Below are positions 15,365 through 24,969 of a stretch of DNA of 64,000 nucleotides, in pieces. Location: contig CAJUFE010000005.1 of the NCBI GenBank assembly GCA_910585635.1, positions 1-64,000 of the forward strand. Reading direction: 5' to 3'. The translations under genes and the position numbers were made by a program. Each line of letters begins with the position of its first letter. Within the stretch, counting starts at the first letter, position 1. This stretch comes from an uncultured Lachnospiraceae bacterium. GTDB taxonomy: Bacteria > Bacillota > Clostridia > Lachnospirales > Lachnospiraceae. A model generated the notes under the pieces. That model saw only the letters and a program-made list of their open reading frames with translations. It was not told the DNA's origin and did not search any database.

Positions 15365-16375
15365 ATGGTCAAGATAGCAGTAGACGCTATGGGTGGCGAT
15401 CATGGGCCATCCGAGATGGTGGCCGGGGCCGTGGAGGCGGTGGAGGCCAAGCCGCAGATCCAGGTGCTCCTGGTGGGCAAGGAGGATGTGATCGCATCGG
15501 AGCTGGCCAAGCACACCTATGACAAGGAGAGGATCTCGGTGGTGAACGCCACGGAGGTGATCGCTACAGAAGAGCCGCCGGTGAACGCCATACGGAAGAA
15601 GAAGGATTCCTCGATCGTAGTGGGCATGGGCCTGGTGAAGAAGAAGGAGGCGGACGCTTTTGTGTCGGCCGGGAGTTCCGGAGCCATATTGGTGGGCGGA
15701 CAGGTGATCGTGGGCAGGAGCAAGGGCGTGGAGAGACCGCCCCTGGCGCCGCTGATCCCCACGGAAAAGGGTGTTTCCCTGCTGATCGACTGTGGGGCTA
15801 ATGTAGATGCAAGACCCTCCCATCTGGTGCAGTTTGCCAGGATGGGTTCCATCTATATGGAGCATGTGATGGGGGTCAGATCGCCCAGAGTGGCCATCGT
15901 CAATATCGGAGCAGAGGAGGAGAAGGGGAACGCCCTGGTCAAAGAGACCTTCCCGCTCTTAAAGGCCTGCTCGGATATCCATTTTATCGGGAGCATAGAG
16001 GCCAGAGAGATCCCACATGGCGGGGCGGATGTGATCGTCTGCGAGGCCTTTGTGGGGAATGTGATCCTCAAGCTTTACGAAGGGGTGGGCGCGACCTTGA
16101 TCGGCTGTGTGAAGAAGGGCATGATGACCAGCCTGCGCAGCAAGATCGGTGCGCTTTTAGTAAAGCCTGCATTAAAAGCCACTTTAAAGTCCTTTGACGC
16201 CAGCCAGTACGGCGGTGCGCCGCTTTTGGGCTTGAACGGCTTGGTTGTAAAGACCCATGGCAATTCAAAGGCCAATGAGGTAAAAAATTCCATCATCCAA
16301 TGCGTAGCCTTCAAGGAACAGCAGATCAATGAGAAGATCAGAGACAGCCTTGGGGCGGCTAATAAAGAAAAGTAG
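15365..16375 (+). CDS. plsX: Phosphate acyltransferase PlsX
   Basis: A 336-residue enzyme that converts acyl-ACP and phosphate to acyl-phosphate, the acyl donor for PlsY in phospholipid synthesis. The N-terminus KIAVDAMGGDHGPSEMV is diagnostic, as are FVSAGSSGAILVGG and NIGAEEEKGN. ATG 15365 is chosen because GAAGGAGA lies upstream and the protein then begins with the family's conserved start; in-frame codons at 15320-15364 are not conserved. It is followed after 12 bases by acpP and then rnc, smc and ftsY, the common Firmicutes order. Confidence 0.95.
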   Translation: MVKIAVDAMGGDHGPSEMVAGAVEAVEAKPQIQVLLVGKEDVIASELAKHTYDKERISVVNATEVIATEEPPVNAIRKKKDSSIVVGMGLVKKKEADAFVSAGSSGAILVGGQVIVGRSKGVERPPLAPLIPTEKGVSLLIDCGANVDARPSHLVQFARMGSIYMEHVMGVRSPRVAIVNIGAEEEKGNALVKETFPLLKACSDIHFIGSIEAREIPHGGADVIVCEAFVGNVILKLYEGVGATLIGCVKKGMMTSLRSKIGALLVKPALKATLKSFDASQYGGAPLLGLNGLVVKTHGNSKANEVKNSIIQCVAFKEQQINEKIRDSLGAANKEK

Positions 16376-16387
16376 GAGGGAACGATC

Positions 16388-16618
16388 ATGGAATTCGAGA
16401 AGTTACAAGGGATCATCGCGGAGGTTTTGAACTTGGAGGCGGATGAGATCACGATGACCGCTACGTTCGTGGACGATCTGGGTGCAGACTCGCTGGATAT
16501 CTTCCAGATCATCATGGGGATCGAGGAAGAGTTTGACATCGAGATCCCCAACGAGATCGCGGAAAAGATCGTTACAGTGGGCGATGCCGTAGAAGCGATC
16601 AAAAATGCAGTGAATTAA
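16388..16618 (+). CDS. acpP: Acyl carrier protein
   Basis: A 76-residue acidic protein. The phosphopantetheine attachment serine is S35 in LGADSLD. It carries growing acyl chains for fatty-acid synthesis and supplies acyl-ACP to PlsX, encoded just upstream. The ribosome site GGAGGG lies about nine bases before the ATG. A terminator-like hairpin follows the stop. Confidence 0.95.
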   Translation: MEFEKLQGIIAEVLNLEADEITMTATFVDDLGADSLDIFQIIMGIEEEFDIEIPNEIAEKIVTVGDAVEAIKNAVN

Positions 16619-16643
16619 CGCCAAGATACCTGGATCGTAACGC

Positions 16644-16680
16644 AAGGGGGCAGTCGAAGACGCGGTTGCCCCTTTCCTTA
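16644..16680 (+). terminator. Terminator after acpP
   Basis: AAGGGGGCA (16644-16652) pairs with TGCCCCTT (16667-16674), then TTCCTTATT. It may uncouple plsX-acpP from rnc-smc-ftsY. Confidence 0.65.
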
Positions 16681-16688
16681 TTGTGATG

Positions 16689-16874
16689 ATACCAGGGGAC
16701 CAAGGACAGCGATCCGATGCAAGCTGGCTTGCAAGAGGAGAGCTGTCTTTGGGACCCGCCCAAAACATGAAAGAGGAGCCCGAAAGGGCGGATCTTGAAT
16801 GTTTTTAGGATCGTGTGAGCACGTAGTGCGGAGCGATCCGGGGTATCATACCAGGGGACCAAGGACAGGGATCC
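16689..16874. repeat. Pair of 27-bp direct repeats between acpP and rnc
   Basis: ATACCAGGGGACCAAGGACA plus seven more bases occurs at 16689-16715 and at 16848-16874 with a single difference (C or G before GATCC). The 132 bases between contain no clear gene. The arrangement could be a duplication left by an excised element or a conserved protein-binding site pair. Confidence 0.75.
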
Positions 16875-16903
16875 TAAAACATAAATTTGCAGGAGGGACA
16901 GAT

Positions 16904-17668
16904 TTGGAGCATAACTTGAGAGAACTGGAGGAGACGATCGGCTATCATTTTACCCGCCGCGGGCTTTTAAAAAATGCTATGACCCACAGCTCTTACGCCA
17001 ATGAACAGCAGTGGGAAAAGACCCGCTGCAATGAACGCCTGGAATTTTTGGGAGACGCCGTGCTGGAGCTGTCTACCAGCGAGTTCCTTTTTCGGACCTA
17101 TAAGGAGATGCCGGAGGGAGAGCTGACCAAGACCAGGGCCAGCCTGGTGTGCGAACCCACCCTGGCCTTCTGCGCGGAGGAGATCCGGCTGGGGGAGTAT
17201 CTGCTCCTTGGGAACGGGGAGGAGGCTACAGGCGGACGGTTCCGCCCGTCGGTGGTGTCCGACGCCATGGAAGCGCTGATCGGCGCGATCTACCTGGACG
17301 GTGGTCTTGCTAGTGCAAAAGAGTTCATCGGCCGTTTCATCTTAAATGATATCGAACACAAGCAGCTCTTTTATGATAGCAAGACTATCTTACAGGAAAT
17401 GGTGCAGAGCCATTTTGAGGAGCCCCTGTCCTATCAGATCTTGGGGGAGAAGGGGCCGGACCACGATAAATCCTTTGAGGCCTGTGTGAAGATCGGCGAT
17501 GAGGAGATCGGGAGGGGCAAGGGCCGCACAAAGAAGGCGGCAGAACAGAAGGCCGCCTATAACGGGATCTTGAAGATCAAGAAGGATCAGAGCCCGGAGA
17601 CGCTGGAGACTGCTGCCGAAGAGGCAGGCCAGAGCAAGGATAAGGATGATCGCAGCCTATGTATCTAA
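16904..17668 (+). CDS. rnc: Ribonuclease III
   Basis: A 254-residue double-strand-specific endoribonuclease that processes rRNA precursors and other structured RNAs. The signature RLEFLGDAVLEL gives the catalytic acidic residues, followed by the second acidic cluster SDAMEALIGAIYLDGG. The C-terminal 70 residues are a dsRNA-binding domain ending GRTKKAAEQKAAYNGI. Translation starts at TTG 16904 because AGGAGG lies seven bases before it; the codons upstream in the same frame lie across the direct repeat and do not resemble RNase III. The gene overlaps smc by 10 bases. Confidence 0.93.
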   Translation: MEHNLRELEETIGYHFTRRGLLKNAMTHSSYANEQQWEKTRCNERLEFLGDAVLELSTSEFLFRTYKEMPEGELTKTRASLVCEPTLAFCAEEIRLGEYLLLGNGEEATGGRFRPSVVSDAMEALIGAIYLDGGLASAKEFIGRFILNDIEHKQLFYDSKTILQEMVQSHFEEPLSYQILGEKGPDHDKSFEACVKIGDEEIGRGKGRTKKAAEQKAAYNGILKIKKDQSPETLETAAEEAGQSKDKDDRSLCI

Positions 17669-20600
17669 AGAGTATAGAGATCCAGGGATTTAAGTCCTTT
17701 GCCAATAAGATCGTCTTTGAGTTCCACAATGGGATCACCGGGATCGTAGGCCCCAACGGTAGCGGCAAGAGCAACGTGGCGGACGCCGTGCGCTGGGTCT
17801 TAGGGGAGCAGCGGGTCAAGCAGCTGCGGGGCGGCAGCATGCAGGACGTGATCTTTGCCGGCACCGAGATGCGCAAGGCCCAGGGCTTTGCCTATGTGGC
17901 GATCACCCTGGATAATTCGGACCATCAGCTGGCTATCGATTATGGACAGGTGACCGTGGCCAGGCGGCTCTACCGCTCCGGCGAGAGCGAATATATGATC
18001 AATGGCAGCGCCTGCAGGCTGAAGGATGTGAACGAGCTGTTCTACGATACCGGTATCGGCAAGGAAGGCTACTCCATCATCGGCCAGGGGCAGATCGATA
18101 AGATCTTGAGCGGCAAGCCGGAGGAGAGGCGAGAGCTTTTTGACGAGGCGGCGGGCATCGTGAAATTTAAGCGGCGCAAAGCGATCGCCCAGAAAAAGCT
18201 GGAGGATGAAAAGCAGAACCTGGTCCGGGTCAATGACATCCTGGCGGAGCTGGAGAAGCAGATCGGCCCCTTAGAGCGCCAGTCGGAGGCGGCTAAGCGG
18301 TATCTGCAGCTGAAGGAGGAGTTAAAGCGCTATGACGCCAATGCCTTCCTTCTGGAGAACACCCAGATCAAGGAACAGCTAAAGACTGTAGAAGAGCGGG
18401 AGGCGATCGTCTCCGCCGATCTGGAGGGAGCGAAAAAAGAGGCGGAGCAGCTAAAGAACGACCATGACCGGCTGGACCGGGAGACTGCGGCCCTGGAGGA
18501 AAGACTCAACGAGAGCCGTTCGCGGCTGAGCGAGGAGAACTTAAAGAAGGGCAGCCTGGAAGGACAGATCAATGTGTTGAACGAGCAGATCAACACAGAA
18601 AAGATGAACGCGGAGCATCTAAAGAACCGGATGGAGGCGATCCACGGGGATATCCATGCCCGCCAGGAGCAGCTTAAAAGTTATCAGGCGGAGAAGGAGG
18701 GCCTTTCCGAGAAGGCTGATGCGGTCTTAGGACGGCAGAAGGAAGCGGAGATCGGCCTGATGGACGCGGATGTGGCCATCCAGGAGCTGGAGCAAGAGAT
18801 CGAGGACGGGAAGAGCGGCATCATCGAGGGATTAAATGAGCGGGCCGGACTGACCGCGAGACAGCAGCGCTATGAGACCATGCTGGAGCAGGTGGACCTG
18901 CGCCGCAGTGAGGTCAGCCAGCGGCTGTTGAAGATCAAGAGCGACGGAGCCCAGCAGGAGGAGCAGCTAAAGAAGGAAGAGGAAGAGCTGGCTGGCCTTC
19001 AAAAGGAGCTGGAAGGTCTCCTGGCCCGCCAGCATGAGCTGGAGGCAGAGGGCGCCGCAAAAGAGCAGGACAGGCTCCGCCTCACCCGCAGCCTAGATGA
19101 AACGTATAAGGCATACCAGACCAGCTATGCGAAGCTGGACTCCCTGAAGAATATCGCAGAGCGGTATGACGGCTATGGCGGCAGCATCCGGAAGGTGATG
19201 GGCGTAAAAGACCGTATCCGGGGGATCCACGGTGTAGTGGCGGACCTGATCTCCACAGAGAAAAGGTATGAGACCGCGATCGAGACCGCCTTAGGCGGCA
19301 GCATCCAGAACATCGTCACCGATTCGGAGCAGACCGCTAAGCAGCTGATCGAGTATCTGAAGAAGAACCGGTATGGACGGGCCACCTTCCTGCCCCTCAC
19401 CAGCGTAGGGAGGAAGGACGGCTCCGGCCAGGACAGGCTCTTAAGCCAGGTATCCGGTGAGATCGGGATCCTGGGGCTGGCCGACAGCCTGGTCCGCACA
19501 GATCCTCAGTATGAGGGGCTGATGCGGTATCTCCTGGGACGGGTGGTGGTGGCGGACCATATCGATCATGCCATCGCCCTGGCCAGGAAATACCAGCACA
19601 GCCTGCGGATCGTCACCCTGGAGGGAGAGCTCTTAAGCCCCGGCGGCTCCATGTCCGGCGGCGCCTTTAAGAACAGCAGCAACCTTCTGGGGCGGAAGCG
19701 GGAGATCGAGGAGCTGGAGCAGGCCTGTGAGAAGAGCATGAGGGCCTCCGAAAGCCTGGAAAAGGAGCTGGAGCAGACAAAAGCGCTGTTGGAGACGATA
19801 CAGGGAGAGCAGGAGGAGATCCGGGAAAAAGAGCAGGCCATCTATCTGGTCCAGAATACCGTGAAGATGAACATCAGCCAGCTGGAGAGCCGGAAGGAAG
19901 AGATCTTAGCATCCTCCGTGGATCTGGCACGGGAATATGAACAATTAGAAGAGCAGGTCCGGGACTTGAAAGACAGCCAGAGCCGCCTGTCTGCCAGCCT
20001 GGAGACGTTAAGTGAGCAGAACAGCCAGATCGAGCAGCAGATCGCGGAGCGGCAGGCCCTTTTAGAGAGATCAAAAAGCAGCCGGGAGCAGGCGGCAAAG
20101 GAGCTGGAGACGATCCGTCTGGAGGCGGCGAACTACCAGCAGAAGCTGGACTTTATCCGGGAAAATGTGGACCGTGTCCAGGCGGAGCTGGAAAAGCTGA
20201 CAGAGGAGCTGGCAGGCCTTGACAAGGGCAGCGGCGATTCTAAGCAGGCGGCCAGCGAGAAGCTCACCCAGATCCAGGCGCTCCGGGAGGAGATCCGGGA
20301 GACGGAGGAGAGGGTCCGGGCATTGCTGGAGCAGATCGAAATGGAGGATGGGCAGAAGGAGGAGAAGGCCCGGGAGCAGAAGGCCTTCTTTACCAGGCGG
20401 GAAGAGGTGAACGACCGGATCAGTATGCTGGATAAGGATCTGTTCCGCCTCCAGGACCGGAAGGAAAAGCTGGATGAGCGGTCCGAGTCCCAGGTAAACT
20501 ATATGTGGGCTGAGTACGAGCTGACCTACAGCACGGCCCAGAAGCTCCTAGATCCGGAGCTTTCATCCCTGCCGGAGGTGAAGAAGCAGGTAGAGGCCTT

Positions 20601-21231
20601 AAAGGCAAAGATCAAGGGCCTGGGGAATGTGAACGTCAACGCGATCGAGGACTACAAGGAGATCTCGGAGCGGCATGGGTTCTTAAAGACCCAGCATGAC
20701 GATCTGGTGCAGGCCGAAGCGGCGCTCTTAAAGATCATCGACGAGCTGGATATGGGCATGCGCAGGCAGTTCGAGGAGCAGTTCGCGAAGATCCGGCAGG
20801 AATTTGACCTAGCCTTCAAGGATCTGTTCGGTGGAGGCCGGGGGACCTTAGAGCTGATGGAGGACGAGGATATCCTGGAGGCGGGGATCCAGATCATCTC
20901 CCAGCCGCCGGGCAAGAAGCTGCAGAACATGATGCAGCTCTCCGGCGGCGAGAAGGCGCTGACCGCGATCGCCCTGCTCTTTGCGATCCAGAACATGAAG
21001 CCCTCCCCCTTCTGTCTGTTAGATGAGATCGAGGCGGCCCTGGATGATTCCAATGTGGACCGGTTCGCCAGGTACCTCCACAAGCTGACAAAGAACACCC
21101 AGTTCATCGTCATCACCCACAGGAGGGGTACCATGGTGGCCTCCGACCGTCTCTACGGCATCACCATGCAGGAGAAGGGCGTTTCCACGCTGGTCTCGGT
21201 GAACCTGATCGAGGCGGATCTGGAGCAGTGA
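17659..21231 (+). CDS. smc: Chromosome partition protein SMC
   Basis: A 1190-residue ATPase that organises and helps segregate the chromosome with ScpA and ScpB. The N-terminal head begins IEIQGFKSFANKIVFEF with Walker A GPNGSGKSN near residues 32-40. A long coiled coil follows, then the hinge (about 505-670, including GVVADLIS and GSMSGGAFKN), a second coiled coil, and the C-terminal head with signature LSGGEKALTAIALLFA and Walker B FCLLDEIEAALDD. Length and domain order are normal. It overlaps rnc and precedes ftsY by 156 bases, where GC-rich inverted sequence (about 21247-21282) could fold but lacks a T run. Confidence 0.96.
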   Translation: MYLKSIEIQGFKSFANKIVFEFHNGITGIVGPNGSGKSNVADAVRWVLGEQRVKQLRGGSMQDVIFAGTEMRKAQGFAYVAITLDNSDHQLAIDYGQVTVARRLYRSGESEYMINGSACRLKDVNELFYDTGIGKEGYSIIGQGQIDKILSGKPEERRELFDEAAGIVKFKRRKAIAQKKLEDEKQNLVRVNDILAELEKQIGPLERQSEAAKRYLQLKEELKRYDANAFLLENTQIKEQLKTVEEREAIVSADLEGAKKEAEQLKNDHDRLDRETAALEERLNESRSRLSEENLKKGSLEGQINVLNEQINTEKMNAEHLKNRMEAIHGDIHARQEQLKSYQAEKEGLSEKADAVLGRQKEAEIGLMDADVAIQELEQEIEDGKSGIIEGLNERAGLTARQQRYETMLEQVDLRRSEVSQRLLKIKSDGAQQEEQLKKEEEELAGLQKELEGLLARQHELEAEGAAKEQDRLRLTRSLDETYKAYQTSYAKLDSLKNIAERYDGYGGSIRKVMGVKDRIRGIHGVVADLISTEKRYETAIETALGGSIQNIVTDSEQTAKQLIEYLKKNRYGRATFLPLTSVGRKDGSGQDRLLSQVSGEIGILGLADSLVRTDPQYEGLMRYLLGRVVVADHIDHAIALARKYQHSLRIVTLEGELLSPGGSMSGGAFKNSSNLLGRKREIEELEQACEKSMRASESLEKELEQTKALLETIQGEQEEIREKEQAIYLVQNTVKMNISQLESRKEEILASSVDLAREYEQLEEQVRDLKDSQSRLSASLETLSEQNSQIEQQIAERQALLERSKSSREQAAKELETIRLEAANYQQKLDFIRENVDRVQAELEKLTEELAGLDKGSGDSKQAASEKLTQIQALREEIRETEERVRALLEQIEMEDGQKEEKAREQKAFFTRREEVNDRISMLDKDLFRLQDRKEKLDERSESQVNYMWAEYELTYSTAQKLLDPELSSLPEVKKQVEALKAKIKGLGNVNVNAIEDYKEISERHGFLKTQHDDLVQAEAALLKIIDELDMGMRRQFEEQFAKIRQEFDLAFKDLFGGGRGTLELMEDEDILEAGIQIISQPPGKKLQNMMQLSGGEKALTAIALLFAIQNMKPSPFCLLDEIEAALDDSNVDRFARYLHKLTKNTQFIVITHRRGTMVASDRLYGITMQEKGVSTLVSVNLIEADLEQ

Positions 21232-21387
21232 CGAAAAGGGCAGGACCGGGACCGGACCAGAGCCGGTCCTGGTCCGGATCTGGGAGCTCTGGGATGATAT
21301 GTGAGGACACCTGGCAGAGCACAGCGTTCTGCCGGAGGACTGTGCGAAAAAGGGAGAGAGCGGGATAGAAGAAGGGAGGAGCGATAT

Positions 21388-22317
21388 ATGAGCGAGGGAA
21401 AAAAAGGGTTTTTTGGCCGTTTGGTAGAGGGCCTCACGAAGACCAGAGATAATATCGTATCGGGGATCGACTCCATATTCAGCGGGTTTTCCGCCATCGA
21501 CGATGATTTTTACGAGGAGATCGAGGAGACCCTGATCATGGGCGATATCGGCATCCAGACCACCATGGCGATCGTGGAGGATCTGCGCCAGAAGGTGAAG
21601 GAGCAGCATATCAAGGAGCCCTCTGCCTGCAAGGAGGTGCTGATCGAGAGCATGAAGGCCCAGATGGATCTGGGGGAGAATGCTTACGATTTTGAACAGA
21701 AAAAGTCGGTGGTCCTGGTGATCGGCGTCAACGGCGTGGGCAAGACCACTTCCGTGGGCAAGCTGGCCGGACAGCTAAAGGATCAGGGGAAGAAAGTGGT
21801 GCTGGCGGCGGCGGATACCTTCCGGGCGGCGGCGATCGAGCAGCTGACGGAGTGGGCCGAGCGGGCCGGGGTGGACATCATCGCCCAGCAGGAGGGCTCC
21901 GATCCGGCGGCCGTGGTCTATGACGCGGTGGCGGCGGCCAAGTCCCGGAAGGCGGACGTGCTGATCTGTGATACGGCCGGCCGCCTCCACAATAAAAAGA
22001 ACCTGATGGCCGAGCTAAATAAGATCGACCGGATCATCAATAAGGAATACCCGGACGCCTACCGGGAGACCCTGGTGGTGCTGGACGGGACCACCGGGCA
22101 GAACGCCATGGCCCAGGCCCGCCAGTTCATGGAGGTAGCCAAGGTCACCGGCATCATCCTGACCAAGCTGGACGGGACGGCCAAGGGCGGCATCGCCGTG
22201 GCGATCCAGTCCGAGCTGGGGATCCCGGTGAAATATGTGGGGATCGGGGAGAAGATCGACGATCTGCAGAAGTTCAATGCGGATGATTTCGTGAACGCCC
22301 TGTTCCAGGTGCGATAG
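21388..22317 (+). CDS. ftsY: Signal recognition particle receptor FtsY
   Basis: A 309-residue GTPase that docks ribosome-bound SRP at the membrane. The N domain (about 15-95) precedes the G domain with G1 GVNGVGKTTSVGKLA, DTAGRLHNKKNLMAEL (G3) and TKLDGTAKGG (G4). The acidic N-terminal extension found in E. coli is absent, as usual in Firmicutes. ATG 21388 follows GAAGGGAGGAG and gives the expected beginning MSEGKKGFFGRL; codons upstream in frame are not conserved. A threonine ammonia-lyase gene follows after 23 bases and may be co-transcribed. Confidence 0.95.
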   Translation: MSEGKKGFFGRLVEGLTKTRDNIVSGIDSIFSGFSAIDDDFYEEIEETLIMGDIGIQTTMAIVEDLRQKVKEQHIKEPSACKEVLIESMKAQMDLGENAYDFEQKKSVVLVIGVNGVGKTTSVGKLAGQLKDQGKKVVLAAADTFRAAAIEQLTEWAERAGVDIIAQQEGSDPAAVVYDAVAAAKSRKADVLICDTAGRLHNKKNLMAELNKIDRIINKEYPDAYRETLVVLDGTTGQNAMAQARQFMEVAKVTGIILTKLDGTAKGGIAVAIQSELGIPVKYVGIGEKIDDLQKFNADDFVNALFQVR

Positions 22318-22340
22318 AAAGACAGCAGGAGGAAGAGAAG

Positions 22341-23570
22341 ATGGACAAGATGACGTTAGAGAAGTTCGAGGAGGCTACGGAGGCGGTGAGCCGGGTCACG
22401 CTGGAGACGAAGCTGGTGTACAGTGAGTATTATTCCGGCGTGACGGGGAACAAGGTATATTTTAAGCCGGAGAACATGCAGTATACGGGGGCTTATAAGG
22501 TGCGGGGGGCTTATTATAAGATCAGCACCTTGTCGGAAGAGGAGCGGGAGAAGGGGCTGATCACGGCCTCGGCGGGGAACCATGCCCAGGGGGTGGCCTA
22601 CGCGGCTAAGCTGGCTGGAGTGAAGGCTACGGTGGTGATGCCCACCACCACACCGCTGATCAAGGTGGACCGGACGGCAGGCTATGGAGCGGAGGTTGTG
22701 CTGAAAGGGGATGTGTTCGATGAGAGCTGCGCCTATGCCATGGAGCTGGCCCAGGCGAACGGGCACACCTTTATCCATCCCTTTGACGACCTGGAGGTGG
22801 CTACGGGACAGGGGACGATCGCCATGGAGATCATCAAGGAGCTGCCTACGGTGGACTATATCCTGGTCCCCATCGGGGGCGGCGGTCTGTGCGCCGGTGT
22901 AGCCACCCTGGCAAAGCTTTTGAACCCGAAGATCAAGGTGATCGGGGTGGAGCCTGCGGGCGCGGCCTGCATGAAGGCTTCCCTAAAGGCCGGGGAGGTG
23001 ATCACCCTGCCGGATGTGAGCACGATCGCCGACGGTACGGCGGTCAAGCATCCGGGGGAGAAGCTGTTCCCCTATATCCAGGAGTATGTGGATGATATCA
23101 TCACGATCGAGGATCCGGAGCTGATCGTAGCTTTCCTGGATATGGTAGAGAACCATAAGATGATCGTGGAAAATTCCGGTCTTTTGACGGTGGCGGCCCT
23201 AAGGCACATGAACGTGGAGAAAAAGAAGATCGTATCGATCTTGAGCGGCGGCAACATGGACGTGATCACCATGGCCTCTGTGATCCAGCACGGCCTGATC
23301 CAGCGTGACCGGATCTTTACCGTGTCGGTCCTCCTGCCGGATAAGCCCGGTGAGCTGGCGGCGGTCTCCACCCTCTTAGCCAAGGAACAGGCCAACGTGA
23401 TCAAGCTGGAGCACAACCAGTTCATCAGCATCAACCGGAACGCGGCCGTGGAGCTGCGGATCACGGTGGAGGCCTTCGGCACGGAGCACAAGGAGAAGAT
23501 CGTGGCGGCGCTGAACGAGGCCGGGTATCGGCCCCGGCTGGTGAAGTCCAAGGGGATCTACAGCGAGTAG
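22341..23570 (+). CDS. ilvA: Threonine ammonia-lyase with C-terminal ACT domain
   Basis: A 409-residue PLP enzyme that deaminates threonine to 2-oxobutanoate, the first step to isoleucine or to propionate. The PLP lysine lies in GAYKVRGAYY, with ASAGNHAQGVAYAA, the glycine-rich PIGGGGLCAG and the late serine region LSGGNMD. Residues from about 330 (FTVSVLLPDKPGELAAVSTLL) form one ACT-like domain. That length fits the TdcB/short-IlvA class with allosteric control by one ACT domain rather than two. It is only 23 bases from ftsY. Catabolic versus biosynthetic use cannot be decided here. Confidence 0.92.
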   Translation: MDKMTLEKFEEATEAVSRVTLETKLVYSEYYSGVTGNKVYFKPENMQYTGAYKVRGAYYKISTLSEEEREKGLITASAGNHAQGVAYAAKLAGVKATVVMPTTTPLIKVDRTAGYGAEVVLKGDVFDESCAYAMELAQANGHTFIHPFDDLEVATGQGTIAMEIIKELPTVDYILVPIGGGGLCAGVATLAKLLNPKIKVIGVEPAGAACMKASLKAGEVITLPDVSTIADGTAVKHPGEKLFPYIQEYVDDIITIEDPELIVAFLDMVENHKMIVENSGLLTVAALRHMNVEKKKIVSILSGGNMDVITMASVIQHGLIQRDRIFTVSVLLPDKPGELAAVSTLLAKEQANVIKLEHNQFISINRNAAVELRITVEAFGTEHKEKIVAALNEAGYRPRLVKSKGIYSE

Positions 23571-23696
23571 GGGAGCCTTTCGCGGGCTTGCATAGACAAG
23601 GCAAAGAAAAGATGGAGCTTGATCCCAGAAAAAGGAAGTTGATAAAGATATCTGGACTGTAACAGAAAGAGACAAAAGAGAAGGCAGGCGCTGGAT

Positions 23697-24959
23697 ATGG
23701 AACTTTGTAAGATAAAGAGACCGTTTGGCGAAAATGTGGTTTATTTTTTGAAGTGGACCCTCATATCTTTCCTGTTAGGGGGAGTGTGCGGGACAGTGGG
23801 AGGCTTTTTTTCCAACTGTGTGGCCTGGGTGACGGCCTTCAGACAGGGCCATGACTGGACCCTGTATCTGATGCCCGCGGCGGGGGTCCTGATCGTGTGG
23901 CTGTATCATGTGTGCCGGGAGGATAAAAATAAGGGGACGGACACGGTGCTGGAGGCGATCGCCGGCCAGGGGTCCGTGACGGCGGCCACAGGGCCTTTGA
24001 TCTTTATCGCTACGGTGCTGACCCATTTTGTGGGCGGCTCCTCCGGACGGGAGGGAGCCGCGCTGCAGCTTGGGGGGAGCATGGGCAGTGTGGCGGGGCG
24101 TCTGCTCCGGCTGGACGAGAAGGATAAGAGGATCGCCGTCATGTGCGGGATGAGCGCGGTCTTCGCGGCTTTGTTCGGGACACCGGCGGCAGCGGCCATC
24201 TTCCCCCTGGAGGTGGCCAGTGTGGGCCTTTTGTACCATGGGGCGCTGATCCCCTGTATGTTCTCCGCTTATCTGGGAGCCGGGATCGCCCGGCTCATGG
24301 GGGCGGAGGGGGAGCACTTTACCGTCATGGATATGCCTGGGTACAGCTTGGCTGGAGCCGCTCGGGTGGTGATCCTAGCCATCCTGTGCGCCCTGGTCAG
24401 CATCGGGTTCTGTGAGCTCCTCCATGGATCCCATAAGCTTTACGGGCGATATCTGAAAAACCCGTATATCCGGATCCTGGCCGCCAGCGCGGTCTTTATC
24501 GGGCTGACCCTGGTATCGGGCACCAGAGATTACAACGGCGGCAGCATGCAGCTGATCGAGCGGGCCATGGAAGGCCAGGTGCGGGGCCAGGATTTTCTCT
24601 TAAAGGCGCTGTTCACGGCGGTGGCCCTGGGCGCCGGCTTTAAAGGAGGGGAGATCGTGCCCACGCTGTGTGTGGGCGCTACCTTTGGATGCGCCGCAGG
24701 GCACGTCCTGGGCTTATCCCCGTCCCTCTGCGCGGCCTGCGGGATGGCGGCTCTCTTTGCGGGGGTCACCAACTGTCCGGTCTCCACCCTGCTGATCGCC
24801 ATTGAGATGTTTGGCGGGGAAGGGCTCCCCTTTTACGCATTGGCGGTGGCGGTGGCCTTCGCCATGTCTGGGCGGTACAGCCTCTATGGGAGCCAGCGGA
24901 CCGTGGTGGAAAGGCTTAAGATAGGGCAGAGTATGCTCTACATAAAAAATGAAAAGTGA
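23697..24959 (+). CDS. ClC-family chloride channel/antiporter
   Basis: A 420-residue polytopic protein. The selectivity-filter motif GGSSGREGAALQLGG (the family usually has GREGP), the second motif FGTPAAAAIFPLEV, and GAGFKGGEIVPTLCVGATFG are all present. The glutamate of GREG is the gating or proton glutamate. No C-terminal CBS domain is present. It may be a chloride/proton antiporter for pH or osmotic control. The A in place of P after GREG is a modest departure; a fluoride-type ClC would be expected to show other filter changes, so that assignment is not made. The next gene starts within 11 bases after the stop. Confidence 0.88.
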   Translation: MELCKIKRPFGENVVYFLKWTLISFLLGGVCGTVGGFFSNCVAWVTAFRQGHDWTLYLMPAAGVLIVWLYHVCREDKNKGTDTVLEAIAGQGSVTAATGPLIFIATVLTHFVGGSSGREGAALQLGGSMGSVAGRLLRLDEKDKRIAVMCGMSAVFAALFGTPAAAAIFPLEVASVGLLYHGALIPCMFSAYLGAGIARLMGAEGEHFTVMDMPGYSLAGAARVVILAILCALVSIGFCELLHGSHKLYGRYLKNPYIRILAASAVFIGLTLVSGTRDYNGGSMQLIERAMEGQVRGQDFLLKALFTAVALGAGFKGGEIVPTLCVGATFGCAAGHVLGLSPSLCAACGMAALFAGVTNCPVSTLLIAIEMFGGEGLPFYALAVAVAFAMSGRYSLYGSQRTVVERLKIGQSMLYIKNEK

Positions 24960-24969
24960 GGAAAGATGT

